NCBI GenBank assembly: GCA_902630945.1
Contig: CACOWV010000001.1
Location: 16,196-80,195 of the forward strand
DNA from: an uncultured Pelagibacteraceae bacterium
GTDB taxonomy: Bacteria > Pseudomonadota > Alphaproteobacteria > Pelagibacterales > Pelagibacteraceae
Length of the DNA: 64,000 nucleotides
Direction: 5' to 3'
A program made the translations under genes and the position numbers. Below the pieces are notes generated by a model. The model did no database searches. It was given only the letters and a program-made list of their open reading frames with translations, and was not told where the DNA came from. Of this stretch, positions 45,223 to 55,282 are shown piece after piece (position 1 is the first letter of the stretch; the number at the start of each line of letters is the position of its first letter).

Positions 45223-45338
45223 TAGCATTTTTGCTGTATTTTAAGGCATATTTTTACCATTTTCGTTGATAAATGTAGCTTATTTAAGAAAAAAAACTCA
45301 AATCTTGTAAATATTTAAATCAAATATAAATTTATATC

Positions 45339-47210
45339 ATGAAAAAAGATCTATCTTTTGATGTAGTTGTGATCGGAGGAGGCCATGCAGGTTGTGAGGC
45401 GGCAGCGGCATCTGCACGGCTTGGAATTAACACTGCGCTTTTCACCCACAATAAAAATACCATTGGTGAAATGTCATGTAATCCTGCTATTGGTGGTCTA
45501 GGTAAAGGTCATCTAGTAAGAGAAATTGATGCTTTAGATGGGGTTATGGGAGTAGTAGCTGACAAGTCTGGAATACAATTCAGATTGCTAAATAGAAGTA
45601 GGGGTCCAGCAGTAAGGGGACCTAGAACTCAATCTGATAGATCATTATATCGTAAATTTATGCAAGAAAAACTTCTAAACTACTGTAATTTAAGCATTTT
45701 TTCTGATCCTGTAATTAAGTTTATTTTCACAAAAAAAGAAATAAGTGGCTTTTTTACTGCTAAAGGCAATAAAATAAGTTGTAGCAAGTTAATCTTAACA
45801 ACTGGTACATTTTTAAATGGTTTAATACATATTGGTGATGACCAAACGCCCGCAGGTCGATTTGACGAAAAACCAAGCACTGGTTTGAGCGAACAGCTTG
45901 AGAAATACAATTTTAAAATAGGTAGGCTTAAAACTGGTACACCTCCAAGGTTAGACTCTAGAACAATTAATTTTCAAAATTTAGAAAAACAATTTGCAGA
46001 TGATGATCCTTATTTTTTTTCTTTCTTAACAAAAAAAAATGAAAATAAACAAGTGTCATGTTCAATGACATACACCAATGAAAAGGTACATAAGATCATT
46101 AAAAAAAATTTAACAAGAAGTGCAATGTACTCAGGTAGTATACAGGGTGTAGGTCCAAGATATTGTCCTTCAATAGAAGACAAAGTAATAAAATTTGCTG
46201 ATAAGATAAGACATCAGATATTTTTAGAGCCAGAAGGCCTTTATGATCATACAGTTTACCCTAATGGTATATCTACTTCTCTACCAGAGGTTGTGCAACA
46301 CGAAATACTCAACAATATCAATGGTTTAGAAAATGTTAAAGTAATTAGACCAGGATACGCTATAGAATATGACTATATTGACCCTAGAGAACTTTTTTTA
46401 ACTCTTGAAACAAAAAAAATAAAGAATTTATATCTTGCAGGTCAAATTAATGGAACAACAGGGTATGAGGAAGCAGCAGCTCAGGGGCTTGTAGCGGGAA
46501 CTAATGCAGCTCTGTCTTTAAAAAATATGGAGCCATTTATATTAGATCGTTCAGACGCTTATATTGGAGTAATGATTGATGATTTAGTTACAAAGGGTGT
46601 TGCTGAGCCTTACAGAATGTTTACTTCTCGAGCTGAATATAGATTAAGTCTTAGATCTGATAATGCTGATTTGAGACTAACAAATAAAGGGATAAAAATA
46701 GGACTAATCTCAGATAAAAGAAAAGCAATCTTCGAGGATAAATTCGAAAAGTTAGGTAAAATATCAATGCAAATGGCTACTTTAAATATCTCGCCTTCCA
46801 AAGCAGACAAATTCGGTATAAAAATTGCTAAAGATGGAGTTTTTAGAACAGCTGAAGAAATTTTAACTCAAAAAGAAGTTAATATGACTAAAATTAGAGA
46901 GATTTGGCCTGAAATTTTAGATAATGGTTCAGAGATCGACGAGCAAATTGAAATTAACTCGCATTATAGGGGTTACTTAAAAAAGCAAAAGGCAGATATC
47001 TTAGCGTTCAAAAGAGATGAAAATTTAACAATACCCGATAATATTGATTATGATCAATTTTCAGGCCTTTCTAACGAGGTTAAAGCTAAATTTAAGGAAA
47101 TAAGGCCTAAAACTATGGGTCAGGCACTGAGAATAGACGGAATTACACCTGCAGCAGTATATATTTTGTTGTCACATGTTAAAAGAAAGTCTATTAAGCA
47201 TATAGCTTAA
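45339..47210 (+). CDS. mnmG: tRNA uridine-5-carboxymethylaminomethyl modification enzyme MnmG (GidA)
   Basis: MnmG (623 aa) is the FAD-dependent partner of MnmE. Motifs: [85 protein letters not shown] (catalytic Cys) and [21 protein letters not shown]. The C-terminal helical tRNA-binding domain ends at [10 protein letters not shown] 116-bp gap upstream, with nothing recognised in it, may hold its own promoter. The stop overlaps rsmG (TAATG). Confidence 0.99.
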   Translation: MKKDLSFDVVVIGGGHAGCEAAAASARLGINTALFTHNKNTIGEMSCNPAIGGLGKGHLVREIDALDGVMGVVADKSGIQFRLLNRSRGPAVRGPRTQSDRSLYRKFMQEKLLNYCNLSIFSDPVIKFIFTKKEISGFFTAKGNKISCSKLILTTGTFLNGLIHIGDDQTPAGRFDEKPSTGLSEQLEKYNFKIGRLKTGTPPRLDSRTINFQNLEKQFADDDPYFFSFLTKKNENKQVSCSMTYTNEKVHKIIKKNLTRSAMYSGSIQGVGPRYCPSIEDKVIKFADKIRHQIFLEPEGLYDHTVYPNGISTSLPEVVQHEILNNINGLENVKVIRPGYAIEYDYIDPRELFLTLETKKIKNLYLAGQINGTTGYEEAAAQGLVAGTNAALSLKNMEPFILDRSDAYIGVMIDDLVTKGVAEPYRMFTSRAEYRLSLRSDNADLRLTNKGIKIGLISDKRKAIFEDKFEKLGKISMQMATLNISPSKADKFGIKIAKDGVFRTAEEILTQKEVNMTKIREIWPEILDNGSEIDEQIEINSHYRGYLKKQKADILAFKRDENLTIPDNIDYDQFSGLSNEVKAKFKEIRPKTMGQALRIDGITPAAVYILLSHVKRKSIKHIA

Positions 47211-47857
47211 TGGATAATGTAATTTTAAATTCTTACTCTAAAATTTTAAATCTAAATGTTTCACGTGAAACTTGTAATGAATTTGAAAGCCTAATCTCAA
47301 TGATCTTAGCTAAAAATCAGGAAATAAATATAATAAGCAAAAAAATGCTTGAAAAAGAGGCAATAAGAGAGCGTCATATAATAGATTCAGCGCAAATTAT
47401 TGATTTTGTTGATTTAAATTATAATACAACCTGTGATTTAGGAACAGGTGGTGGTATGCCAGGCTTAATCGTAGCTATAGCTATGAAAAAGATAAAAAAT
47501 GAGATGAAAATAAATCTCTATGAAAAAAGTTATCATAAGTGCGTATTTTTAAAAGAAGTTTCAAAAAAGTTAAATTTGAACACAGAGGTAATTCAAAAAG
47601 ATATTTTTACAGTTAAAAATGTTGAGACGGGTACGATAATGTCTAGAGCTTTTAAACCAATGCCAATAATTCTCAACTTAGTAAATAAAAATTTTAAAAA
47701 ATTTAAAAACATAATTTTTTTTATGGGTAATACTGGTAGAGAAATTTTGAATGAAGCACTCAGAGAATGGGAAATAGATTATGAAGAGAAAAGTAGCCTT
47801 ACAAGCAAAGGCTCTTTTATATTAAACGTCAAAAATATAAGGAAGAAGATTTCATGA
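47210..47857 (+). CDS. rsmG: 16S rRNA (guanine-527-N7) methyltransferase RsmG (GidB)
   Basis: RsmG (215 aa) methylates G527 of 16S rRNA. The conserved blocks are NVSRETCNEFESL near the start, NIISKKMLEKEAIRERHIIDSAQI, CDLGTGGGMPGLIVAIAMK (SAM site) and MSRAFKPMPIIL. The NVSRET segment is encoded by a parS-like palindrome. It overlaps mnmG (TAATG) and parA (ATGA). Confidence 0.97.
   Translation: MDNVILNSYSKILNLNVSRETCNEFESLISMILAKNQEINIISKKMLEKEAIRERHIIDSAQIIDFVDLNYNTTCDLGTGGGMPGLIVAIAMKKIKNEMKINLYEKSYHKCVFLKEVSKKLNLNTEVIQKDIFTVKNVETGTIMSRAFKPMPIILNLVNKNFKKFKNIIFFMGNTGREILNEALREWEIDYEEKSSLTSKGSFILNVKNIRKKIS
47257..47272. other. parS: parS centromere-like site inside rsmG
   Basis: TGTTTCACGTGAAACT matches the bacterial parS consensus TGTTTCACGTGAAACA at 15 of 16 positions and is a near-perfect palindrome. 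It lies within rsmG, directly upstream of parA-parB, and encodes part of the NVSRET segment. ParB should nucleate here for chromosome segregation. I saw no second copy in the window by eye. Confidence 0.92.
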
Positions 47858-48648
47858 AAATAATTTCGATTATTAATCAAAAAGGGGGTGTTGGTAAAAC
47901 AACAACCGTAATAAATTTAGCATCTGCTTTATCTCAACTTGGAAAAAAAATTTTGGTTATTGATCTTGATCCGCAAGGAAATGCAACAACAGGTTTAGGA
48001 TTATCCAATACTGAGAGGTCTGACCAAACTATTTATGGAATATTGAACGGCTCTATGCCAGTTGCAAATGTAATAAAAAAAACAAAGTTCGAAAATTTAG
48101 AATTAATTAGTTCAAATGTAGATCTATCAGGTTTAGAGGTAGAAACTGCTGGTGATAATGATAGAGCATTCATTTTAAAGTCTAAATTAACCGCATATTT
48201 AAACGATTCTAGAGCATTATATGATTATATCCTTATAGATTGTCCACCATCGCTTAGTTTATTAACAGTAATGGCCTTAGTATCATCAAACTCACTTTTA
48301 GTTCCACTGCAGACAGAATTTTTTGCTTTAGAAGGTTTAACTCAACTAATGAAAACAATTGATCGTATAAAAATTAATCTCAATCCAGATTTAGAGATAC
48401 AAGGAATATTATTAACTATGTATGATCGAAGAAATAAACTCTCATCTCAAGTAGAGCAAGAGGCAAGAGATTATTTCAAAGATAAAGTATATCGAACAGT
48501 GATACCTAGAAATGTGAGATTGTCCGAAGCACCATCACATGGGGTACCAGTTCTTATATATGACAAAAGTTGTCCAGGAAGCAAATCTTATTATAACTTT
48601 ACCGACGAATTTATTGTTCAAGAAAAACAAATTGGGAGTGCAGCTTAA
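47854..48648 (+). CDS. parA: chromosome partitioning ATPase ParA
   Basis: ParA (264 aa) starts KIISIINQKGGVGKTTTVINLASAL with the deviant Walker A box, followed by VIDLDPQGNATTGLG, DYILIDCPPSLSLLTVMAL and LLTMYDRRNKLSSQVEQEARDYF. It forms ATP-dependent gradients on the nucleoid that move ParB-parS complexes. It overlaps rsmG by ATGA and parB by TAATG. Confidence 0.98.
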   Translation: MKIISIINQKGGVGKTTTVINLASALSQLGKKILVIDLDPQGNATTGLGLSNTERSDQTIYGILNGSMPVANVIKKTKFENLELISSNVDLSGLEVETAGDNDRAFILKSKLTAYLNDSRALYDYILIDCPPSLSLLTVMALVSSNSLLVPLQTEFFALEGLTQLMKTIDRIKINLNPDLEIQGILLTMYDRRNKLSSQVEQEARDYFKDKVYRTVIPRNVRLSEAPSHGVPVLIYDKSCPGSKSYYNFTDEFIVQEKQIGSAA

Positions 48649-49493
48649 TGGTGTCTAAAATAAAAAAAGGACTAGGAAGAGGCCTATCATCTTTAATTGG
48701 TGAAACCAAAGTTGAAACTAGTACAAATAAGCTTTTGTTAAGTGAAATAGTGCCTAATAAATTTCAACCAAGAAAAAATTTTGATGAAGAAAATTTAGAT
48801 GATTTGACAAATTCAATAAAAGAACGTGGTGTAATTCAGCCGATTATTGTAAGAAAATCAAATTCAGAAAGTTCTAAGTTCGAAATTATTGCAGGTGAAA
48901 GAAGGTGGTTAGCTGCTAGAAAGGCAGGTCTTCATGATATTCCAGTTGTTGTGACTGAAGCAGACGACTTAAAATCACTTGAATTTGCTATTGTTGAGAA
49001 CGTACAAAGACATGATTTAAATCCTTTAGAGGAGGCTCAAGGGTATAAAAAGTTAATAGATGAGTTTTTGTATGACCAAGAAAAAGTATCTAAATTTATA
49101 GGTAAAAGCAGAAGTTATATTACTAATTCCTTAAGATTACTTAATTTACCTAAAGATGTTTTAGATTTTGTAGAGAAAAAAAAACTTACAGCAGGTCATG
49201 CTAAAATTCTTGTTGGATTAGAAAATGCTTCTTTTGTTGCAAATAAAATAATAGAAAAAAAATTATCAGTTCGGCAAACAGAAAATTTTGTTAAAATTTT
49301 TAAAAAAAAATCCAAATTTACGAAATTTTCAAAAGATCCTAACATAAAAAATTTGGAGCAAGTAATTTCAGATAAAATCGGATTAAGTGTCATTATAAAA
49401 AACAATCGTAAAAACAAAGGAACTATTACTTTTTCCTATCATGACTTGGAACAACTTAATAAGATAATAGATATTATAAAAGCTAATTACTAG
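48648..49493 (+). CDS. parB: chromosome partitioning protein ParB
   Basis: ParB (281 aa) has the start KKGLGRGLSSLIGE, the CTPase/ParB-N domain with NKFQPRKNFDEENLDDLTNSIKERGVIQPIIVRK and GERRWLAARKAGL, then the helix-turn-helix KFIGKSRSYITNSLRLLNLPKDVL and LTAGHAKILVGL. A C-terminal dimerisation tail is present. It recognises the nearby parS. The 3' end overlaps the convergent holA gene by 11 nt. Confidence 0.98.
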   Translation: MVSKIKKGLGRGLSSLIGETKVETSTNKLLLSEIVPNKFQPRKNFDEENLDDLTNSIKERGVIQPIIVRKSNSESSKFEIIAGERRWLAARKAGLHDIPVVVTEADDLKSLEFAIVENVQRHDLNPLEEAQGYKKLIDEFLYDQEKVSKFIGKSRSYITNSLRLLNLPKDVLDFVEKKKLTAGHAKILVGLENASFVANKIIEKKLSVRQTENFVKIFKKKSKFTKFSKDPNIKNLEQVISDKIGLSVIIKNNRKNKGTITFSYHDLEQLNKIIDIIKANY

Positions 49494-50469
49494 TTTGTTC
49501 TAATACAAAATTTGTCACTAAATTTGTCGAATTTGTAGGATATTTTTTTACTAATAATTCCACCTTATTTACTTCAATTAGTAGTTCTTTTATTTTATCT
49601 AAATGCAAAATTTTAAGTTGATCTCTCAAAATATCTTTTTCTTTCCAAAAAATAGGAGGTTTAAAATTTGAAATAGTTTTTTCAATATTTCTTTCTTGTA
49701 AATTTTGTAAGTGGATTTTTGATAATCTTTTAAGTTTTCTAATAAATATTTTAAGAATAATTATTGAATCTTCTCCAGTGAAATTATTTTCATTGAGTAT
49801 GTTTATTAATTTTTTTTGATTTTTTGTTAATGAATAGTCAACTAATTCATTTAAATCATAGTTTTCACTTAAATTAGTTAATTTAAGAATTTCTTCCAAG
49901 TTAATTTGTTTTTTATCCCTCAGAAAATTTTCGATTTTATCAAGTTCATTTAACAAATTAATTCTGTCTCCACGACTTCGTTCAACTAATAAATTTATAT
50001 TTTGTTGTGATAAAGATAATTTTTTTTCTTTAAAAAAATTAAATGCTATTGAACTTAATGTTTTTAAATTATCCTCATAAAAAGGTACACATATTGTATT
50101 TTTTGATTTTTCAAATAAATTTCTTATTTTAGATTTTTTTTCTAAGGCTTCGCTAACTAATAAAATAGTAACATCCTCAATATTTTTTTCTAAGGCCTCT
50201 TCTATAAATTTATATAATTTATCACTTGCTCTATTAATTTGTATAAATTTTTCTTTTTCAAAAAAAGATTTATTAAAGAAACTTGTTAAAATGTTATCTG
50301 AATTTTTGATAATTTCACTTTCTTCATATTTTTGAATATTATCTTGAGAAAAGTGTTGAAATTGATTTTTTATTGTCTGTTCAATAAGACCTTTATTATT
50401 ACCATAAAACAAAAAAAATTTTATGTTTTTTATTTTATTTGGATTTAATTCAAATGACTTTATTATCAT
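49483..50469 (-). CDS. holA: DNA polymerase III delta subunit
   Basis: This 328-aa protein fits HolA, the clamp-loader wrench. Recognisable parts are FFLFYGNNKGLIEQTIKNQF, DNILTSFFNKSFFEKEKFIQINRA, LLVERSRGDRINLLNELDKIENFL and a C-terminal helical collar. Conservation is modest, but the holA-lptE-leuS order (minus strand) is conserved in Proteobacteria and supports the call. The ATG lies directly after the lptE stop. Confidence 0.93.
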   Translation of the reverse strand: MIIKSFELNPNKIKNIKFFLFYGNNKGLIEQTIKNQFQHFSQDNIQKYEESEIIKNSDNILTSFFNKSFFEKEKFIQINRASDKLYKFIEEALEKNIEDVTILLVSEALEKKSKIRNLFEKSKNTICVPFYEDNLKTLSSIAFNFFKEKKLSLSQQNINLLVERSRGDRINLLNELDKIENFLRDKKQINLEEILKLTNLSENYDLNELVDYSLTKNQKKLINILNENNFTGEDSIIILKIFIRKLKRLSKIHLQNLQERNIEKTISNFKPPIFWKEKDILRDQLKILHLDKIKELLIEVNKVELLVKKYPTNSTNLVTNFVLEQTSN

Positions 50470-50916
50470 TTATAGATTTAAATAAATAATTAGTTCTTCA
50501 GTTATTTTGTTTATTAAATTGTTTTGAACATTAATTTCATACTCATAAAGATCAAATTTGTTTTCTATATTTTTATAAGAAAATTCTTCTTTAAATGTTT
50601 TTTGTTTAAGAGTTTTTCCTTTATCAATCAAAGTTATTTGTAAATCAATTGTCATCCGAAAAGACTCTGGTTGTCCTTTGGAGTTTTTAGATGTTTCTGA
50701 AATTGTTTTATTATTTTTTAATATAAGTTTTTCATATGTAAAATTTTGTTGATCTTGTTTTAAAAATGTTGATGAGATAAAATTTCGATTAATATCTTTA
50801 TCACCAAAAAATTCTATTTCTTTGAAAGAAGGTTTATTAAAATTTTTATTAGAGTATAATGGTTGATAACCACAACTAGTTAGGAAGAATATAAATATTA
50901 TTAAAAAATTTCGCAT
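50470..50916 (-). CDS. lptE: LPS-assembly lipoprotein LptE
   Basis: This 148-aa lipoprotein has signal peptide [22 protein letters not shown] with a clear lipobox (LTSC) and the CGYxPLY start seen in alphaproteobacterial LptE. LptE plugs LptD in the outer membrane. The remaining sequence is poorly conserved. Position between leuS and holA supports the identity. It overlaps the leuS stop by one base. Confidence 0.9.
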   Translation of the reverse strand: MRNFLIIFIFFLTSCGYQPLYSNKNFNKPSFKEIEFFGDKDINRNFISSTFLKQDQQNFTYEKLILKNNKTISETSKNSKGQPESFRMTIDLQITLIDKGKTLKQKTFKEEFSYKNIENKFDLYEYEINVQNNLINKITEELIIYLNL

Positions 50917-53462
50917 TATTTTATTATAATATTAATTAATCTATTTTTAACATAAATAGTTTTAATTATTTTTTTGTTATCAATATATTTATCAACAAGT
51001 TTCATTTCTTTGATTTTCTCTAATAAATCATTTTCTTTGATTTCATCTATTAATTTGATTGTATTTCTTTTTTTTCCATTAATTTGAATTACAATAATTT
51101 TTTCATCTGATTTAAGATACTTTTGATCTACTTGAGGCCAATGCATTTTTTTTAAACCAAGTTTAGATAAACATTCAGATGCTATATGTGGTATTACTGG
51201 TAACATAACAACTAAAATTTTTTCAAAATTAATTTGCAAATTTTCGTAATTTTTATTTTCCTCTACAATTTTTTTTAAGTAAGAATAAATTTCATGAAAA
51301 ACAGCAATTATAACATTGTATCTAAATTTTTCTAAAGCAAAGTTAATTTTATCGATTGATTGATTAGTAAAAAATTCAATTTCTTTTTTTGAATTTACTT
51401 TCTCTTTTTTGATTAGTTTATTAATTTGATCATTTAAGAGCCAAAATTTCTGAATAAACTTAAAAGCAGATGACATACCGCTTTCTGACCATTGAATGTC
51501 TTTTTCTGGAGGACTATCAGAAAGAATAAATAGCCTTACTGCATCTGCTCCGTAGATCTGGATCATTTTTTCAGGATCAATGGTATTTTTCTTAGACTTT
51601 GACATTGACTCAGATGGTCCCACATTAACAATATTGTTTGGATGTTCTTTTGAATGATAATTTACACCATCATCTGAAAAAACTTCATCTGGACTTAGCC
51701 AATTTCCTTTTTCATCTTTATAGGTTTGATGACAAACCATTCCTTGGGTGAATAAGCCCTTAAATGGTTCTTTAATTTTTATTTTATTGTTATTTAGTCT
51801 AATTGCACGAGTAAAAAACCTAGAATATAAAAGATGAAGGATGGCATGTTCTACACCCCCAATGTATTGATCTACTGGCATCCAATAGTCTAAATCATTT
51901 TCGTCAAAACTTTTTTCTTTGTTATTCGCTGAACAAAATCTTAAAAAATACCAAGATGAATCAACAAAAGTATCTAATGTATCAGTTTCTCTTTTATATT
52001 TTTTTCCATCAATAATTATATTTTTCCAGTCCTCTTCAGCATCTAAAGGGTTTCCACTAGTTTGTATATTTATATTTTCTGGTAATAAAACTGGCAAATT
52101 TTTATCAGGAATTTGTTTCAAATTATTATTGGCATCATAAGCCATGGGTATTGGGCAACCCCAATATCTTTGTCTGGATATTCCCCAATCTTTCAATCTA
52201 TAATTAATTTTTTTATTCCCAATTTTCTTTTTTTCCAAAATCTTTATGGTTTCAGCAATAGATTCATCAGGTGCTGATAAGCCATTTAAAAATTCTGAAT
52301 TTATTATTAAGCCAGATCCTGAATAAGCTTCTTTATTAACAATATAATTATCATTTTCATTTTTAGGCTTTACTACAGTTTTAATTTCTAAATTATATTT
52401 TTTTGCAAAATCAAAATCTCTCTGGTCATGAGCTGGGCATCCAAAAACAGCCCCGAATCCATAGTCCATTAAAACAAAATTTGCAAAATAAACAGGGACT
52501 TTAATTTTTTCATTTAAAGGATTAATAGCCATAAGATTTGTCTTAAAACCAATTTTTTCTGCTTGAGCAATAGATTCTTCTGTCGTACCAGTCTTTGAAC
52601 ATGCTTTCTTGAATTCATTAAAATCTTTATCATTTTCATAAAATTTTGATAATGGATGATCGACTGATAAAGCTAAAAAGGAGAAACCAAAAAGAGTATC
52701 AGGTCTTGTAGTGTAACATTTAATAGACTTTATTTTTTCAGAACCTTCTATTTTAAAATTGATTTCACATCCATAGGATTTTCCAATCCAATTTTTTTGC
52801 ATCGTTTTTACTTTTTCTGGCCATTGTTCTAGATTTTCTAAATCATTCAATAACTCTTCAGAAAAACTCGATATCTTAAAAAACCATTGATTAAGTTTTT
52901 TTCTCTCAACTGTTGCGCCTGATCTCCATCCTTTACCGTCAATCACTTGCTCGTTGGCTAGAACAGTATTATCAACTGGATCCCAATTAACATAGCTTTC
53001 TTTTCGATAAACTAAACCTTTATTGAATAAATCTAAAAAAATTTTTTGCTGATGTTTGTAATAATCAGTAGAGCAGGTTGAAATTTCCCTATCCCAGTCA
53101 ATTGATAAACCAAGTTTTTTTAATTGTGTTTTCATGATCTTAATATTATTTTCTGTCCAATTCTTTGGGTTTAAATTATTCTGCCTTGCTGCATTTTCAG
53201 CAGGCATCCCAAATGAATCCCAACCCATTGGATGCAACACATTAAAACCTTGAAGTATTTTGTAACGAGCTAAGACATCTCCTATAGTGTAATTTCGCAC
53301 ATGTCCCATATGAATTTTACCAGATGGATAAGGAAACATTTCAAGACAATAAAATTTTTTTTTCTTATGGTCTATTTCTGCTTTAAATGATTTATTTTTA
53401 AGCCAAAATAACTGCCATTTTTCTTCAATTAATTTGAAATTATATCTTGATGGCTCAGACAT
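50916..53462 (-). CDS. leuS: leucyl-tRNA synthetase
   Basis: LeuS (848 aa) charges tRNA-Leu. Class I motifs are [19 protein letters not shown] (HIGH box HMGH) and [13 protein letters not shown] (KMSKS). The CP1 editing domain shows [17 protein letters not shown] and [16 protein letters not shown]. The [11 protein letters not shown] and [19 protein letters not shown] blocks are typical. The C-terminal domain is intact. It heads the leuS-lptE-holA unit. Confidence 0.99.
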   Translation of the reverse strand: MSEPSRYNFKLIEEKWQLFWLKNKSFKAEIDHKKKKFYCLEMFPYPSGKIHMGHVRNYTIGDVLARYKILQGFNVLHPMGWDSFGMPAENAARQNNLNPKNWTENNIKIMKTQLKKLGLSIDWDREISTCSTDYYKHQQKIFLDLFNKGLVYRKESYVNWDPVDNTVLANEQVIDGKGWRSGATVERKKLNQWFFKISSFSEELLNDLENLEQWPEKVKTMQKNWIGKSYGCEINFKIEGSEKIKSIKCYTTRPDTLFGFSFLALSVDHPLSKFYENDKDFNEFKKACSKTGTTEESIAQAEKIGFKTNLMAINPLNEKIKVPVYFANFVLMDYGFGAVFGCPAHDQRDFDFAKKYNLEIKTVVKPKNENDNYIVNKEAYSGSGLIINSEFLNGLSAPDESIAETIKILEKKKIGNKKINYRLKDWGISRQRYWGCPIPMAYDANNNLKQIPDKNLPVLLPENINIQTSGNPLDAEEDWKNIIIDGKKYKRETDTLDTFVDSSWYFLRFCSANNKEKSFDENDLDYWMPVDQYIGGVEHAILHLLYSRFFTRAIRLNNNKIKIKEPFKGLFTQGMVCHQTYKDEKGNWLSPDEVFSDDGVNYHSKEHPNNIVNVGPSESMSKSKKNTIDPEKMIQIYGADAVRLFILSDSPPEKDIQWSESGMSSAFKFIQKFWLLNDQINKLIKKEKVNSKKEIEFFTNQSIDKINFALEKFRYNVIIAVFHEIYSYLKKIVEENKNYENLQINFEKILVVMLPVIPHIASECLSKLGLKKMHWPQVDQKYLKSDEKIIVIQINGKKRNTIKLIDEIKENDLLEKIKEMKLVDKYIDNKKIIKTIYVKNRLINIIIK

Positions 53463-53484
53463 TTAAGGTTTTAATTTTAAGTTC

Positions 53485-54024
53485 TTAAAAGTTTTTCGGT
53501 AATTTTACATCACCAATTTCTTTTTTTGTTTTAACCAGATCTTGTTTTTCTATTCTTGCAGCTTGCTTTAAAATTGCTAATTTTATTTCGTTATTCGTTG
53601 AGTTTTCAATTGTGCTAATTTTACAATTATTAAACGTTTCACATTTTTTTTTATGAATTATAATTTTAATAGCATCAGATCTAATTTCATTTGATAAAAA
53701 TCTTACAGCTATTTTTATTTCTTCGTTACTGTCTCCTTCGCTAAACCAATCTGTAATGATTATACCTCCTCCGTAATCAACAACACTCAAAGGCGCAAAA
53801 CTTAATTTATCCATCGAGGCCCTCCACATTGGGTTTGCAGATGAAAACATAAAGTCACCTCCTTTTTTACCTAACCCCGCGATCCTAAATCCTCTTCCTT
53901 CTTCCATGTTTTTTTTAATTCTTTCATCAGCATTAACAGGAACTTTTCTCGCATCTGTAGGTCTATATATCCCACAGGAGTTGAAAAATAACATGATTGA
54001 TATAAATAAAATAAGCTTTTTCAT
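53485..54024 (-). CDS. DUF3576 lipoprotein
   Basis: This 179-aa protein has a lipoprotein signal (MKKLILFISIMLFFNSC, lipobox FNSC) and matches the alphaproteobacterial DUF3576 family: GIYRPTDARKVPVNADERIKKNMEEGRGF, NPMWRASMDKLSFAPLSVVDYGGGIIITDWFSE. The function is unknown, probably envelope-associated. It lies 22 nt upstream of leuS, a conserved neighbour, and is divergent from the porin gene. Confidence 0.92.
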   Translation of the reverse strand: MKKLILFISIMLFFNSCGIYRPTDARKVPVNADERIKKNMEEGRGFRIAGLGKKGGDFMFSSANPMWRASMDKLSFAPLSVVDYGGGIIITDWFSEGDSNEEIKIAVRFLSNEIRSDAIKIIIHKKKCETFNNCKISTIENSTNNEIKLAILKQAARIEKQDLVKTKKEIGDVKLPKNF

Positions 54025-54077
54025 AAATTCATTTCAATTCTTGTAATAATAGCTTATTTTATTAAATAAAAGATGTA

Positions 54078-54095
54078 TTTATCATGTGTGATAAA
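54078..54095. promoter_or_regulatory. inverted repeat, candidate operator between DUF3576 and porin genes
   Basis: TTTATCA-TGTG-TGATAAA is a perfect 7-bp inverted repeat with a 4-bp spacer, and an imperfect extension reaches GTAT/ATAC. It lies in the divergent intergenic region, 53 bp from the DUF3576 start and 112 bp before the porin start. The geometry fits a dimeric regulator site. No regulator can be named. Confidence 0.45.
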
Positions 54096-54173
54096 AATAC
54101 AACAAAATTGAAAAAAAAGCCTTAATTAGCTAATAATTGTTTAAAATTGAGACTTTCCTAATAATTTACCCTC

Positions 54174-54187
54174 ATTCATATATGAAT
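54174..54187. promoter_or_regulatory. 14-bp perfect palindrome in the porin 5' region
   Basis: ATTCATATATGAAT is a perfect palindrome ending 20 bp before the porin ATG and just upstream of a strong ribosome site (AAAGGAG). A weak promoter-like pair (TTGTTT at 54137, TAATAA at 54159) lies upstream. It may act as an operator or as an mRNA element. In such AT-rich DNA a chance palindrome is also possible. Confidence 0.35.
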
Positions 54188-54207
54188 TAACAACAAAAGG
54201 AGAAAAT

Positions 54208-55227
54208 ATGAATAATTTTAAAAAAGTAGGTTTAACAGCTTTAGCTGGTTCTCTTGCTGCTGTTTCAGCTAATGCTGCTGAAATGTCTGTAAGTGGTGCT
54301 TCAGTTTTAACTTACACAACTAAAGATACAACGGAAGCTACAGGTAACCCGTTTGGTATGAAAACAAACTTATCATTCACTGCATCAGGTGATGTAAATG
54401 GTATGACTGTTTCTTACATGCAAACTTCAAAAGACCAATTTGCTGGTATGTCATCAGCTAGATTGTCTATTGATATGGGCGACATGGGAACTTTAGCATT
54501 CGACCAAGGTTCTGGTTCAGGTCTTGGAACAATCGATGATAAAACTCCAACAGCAGCTGAAGAAATCTGGGATAACATTGATACAGATGGTTCTTCTGGT
54601 GCTAATGGTTTAGTTGGTGCAGCTGGTTCTTCAGGTGTATTTAACTACATCAAAACAATAGGTGGAGTTACTTTTAACGGTGCTATGAGAAGAGGTTCAG
54701 GTACTAAGAACTCTGACGGTGGAGTATCAGGTGCTGGTCAAAGCGCTTATGACTTTGCATTAACTGGTTCTGGAGATATGTTCGGTGTTGACGGACTTTC
54801 TTGGGGTGCTGGTTATGGTGAAGCTGAGAACGGTTCACAAACTGTAACAGCTGCTCATGACGAAAATGGTGATGACGAGCATATGACTGGTTTCGTAAAC
54901 TACTCATATGGTCCAGTTACATTTGGTTACCAAATGTCTCACATCAAAAAAGGTGCATCTGCAGGTGTTGACCAAAACGTTGACGCTTGGGGTCTAGCAT
55001 GGAACATAAACGAAAACCTATCAATTTCTTATGGTGAAAGAGAAGTAGAATTTGACAATCCTTCTGCTGCTAACATCACTGAAGAAGGTGAAGGTATCGC
55101 TATAGCTTACACTATGGGTTCTATGAAAATTGCTGGAAACAGAAACGAAGTTTCTGACAATGACAACTCTTCAGCTGATACAGCTAAAGACGAAAATACA
55201 GAAATCGCTGTATCTTTTGCGTTCTAA
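54208..55227 (+). CDS. outer-membrane porin
   Basis: This 339-aa Gram-negative-type porin has a signal peptide ending SAAVSANA-like (LAAVSANAAEM) and a mature chain of alternating beta strands, starting SVSGASVLTYTTKDTT and ending EIAVSFAF with the C-terminal aromatic residue needed for BAM-mediated insertion. It is rich in Gly, Ser and acidic residues and has C-rich codons (AAC, TAC, TTC) unlike most neighbours, pointing to very high expression. A strong AAAGGAG site precedes it, and a terminator follows. It probably gives general small-solute permeability. Confidence 0.93.
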   Translation: MNNFKKVGLTALAGSLAAVSANAAEMSVSGASVLTYTTKDTTEATGNPFGMKTNLSFTASGDVNGMTVSYMQTSKDQFAGMSSARLSIDMGDMGTLAFDQGSGSGLGTIDDKTPTAAEEIWDNIDTDGSSGANGLVGAAGSSGVFNYIKTIGGVTFNGAMRRGSGTKNSDGGVSGAGQSAYDFALTGSGDMFGVDGLSWGAGYGEAENGSQTVTAAHDENGDDEHMTGFVNYSYGPVTFGYQMSHIKKGASAGVDQNVDAWGLAWNINENLSISYGEREVEFDNPSAANITEEGEGIAIAYTMGSMKIAGNRNEVSDNDNSSADTAKDENTEIAVSFAF

Positions 55228-55248
55228 TCTAATTTAGATAAAATATTA

Positions 55249-55282
55249 AAAGCCCCGACTTTACAGTTGGGGCTTTTTTTTT
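55249..55282 (+). terminator. rho-independent terminator after the porin gene
   Basis: AAGCCCCGACT-TTAC-AGTTGGGGCTT forms an approximately 11-bp stem (one G-T wobble) with a 4-nt loop, followed by eight or more T residues. It sits 22 nt after the porin stop and runs into the end of the convergent sulfotransferase gene. It is one of only two strong hairpin terminators seen in the window, both behind genes with highly expressed codon use. Confidence 0.94.

Noticed and set aside
45223-45338. Possible small RNA or gene between mnmE and mnmG
   Set aside because: No ORF with a ribosome site, tRNA fold or clear hairpin terminator was seen; it is probably a promoter region.
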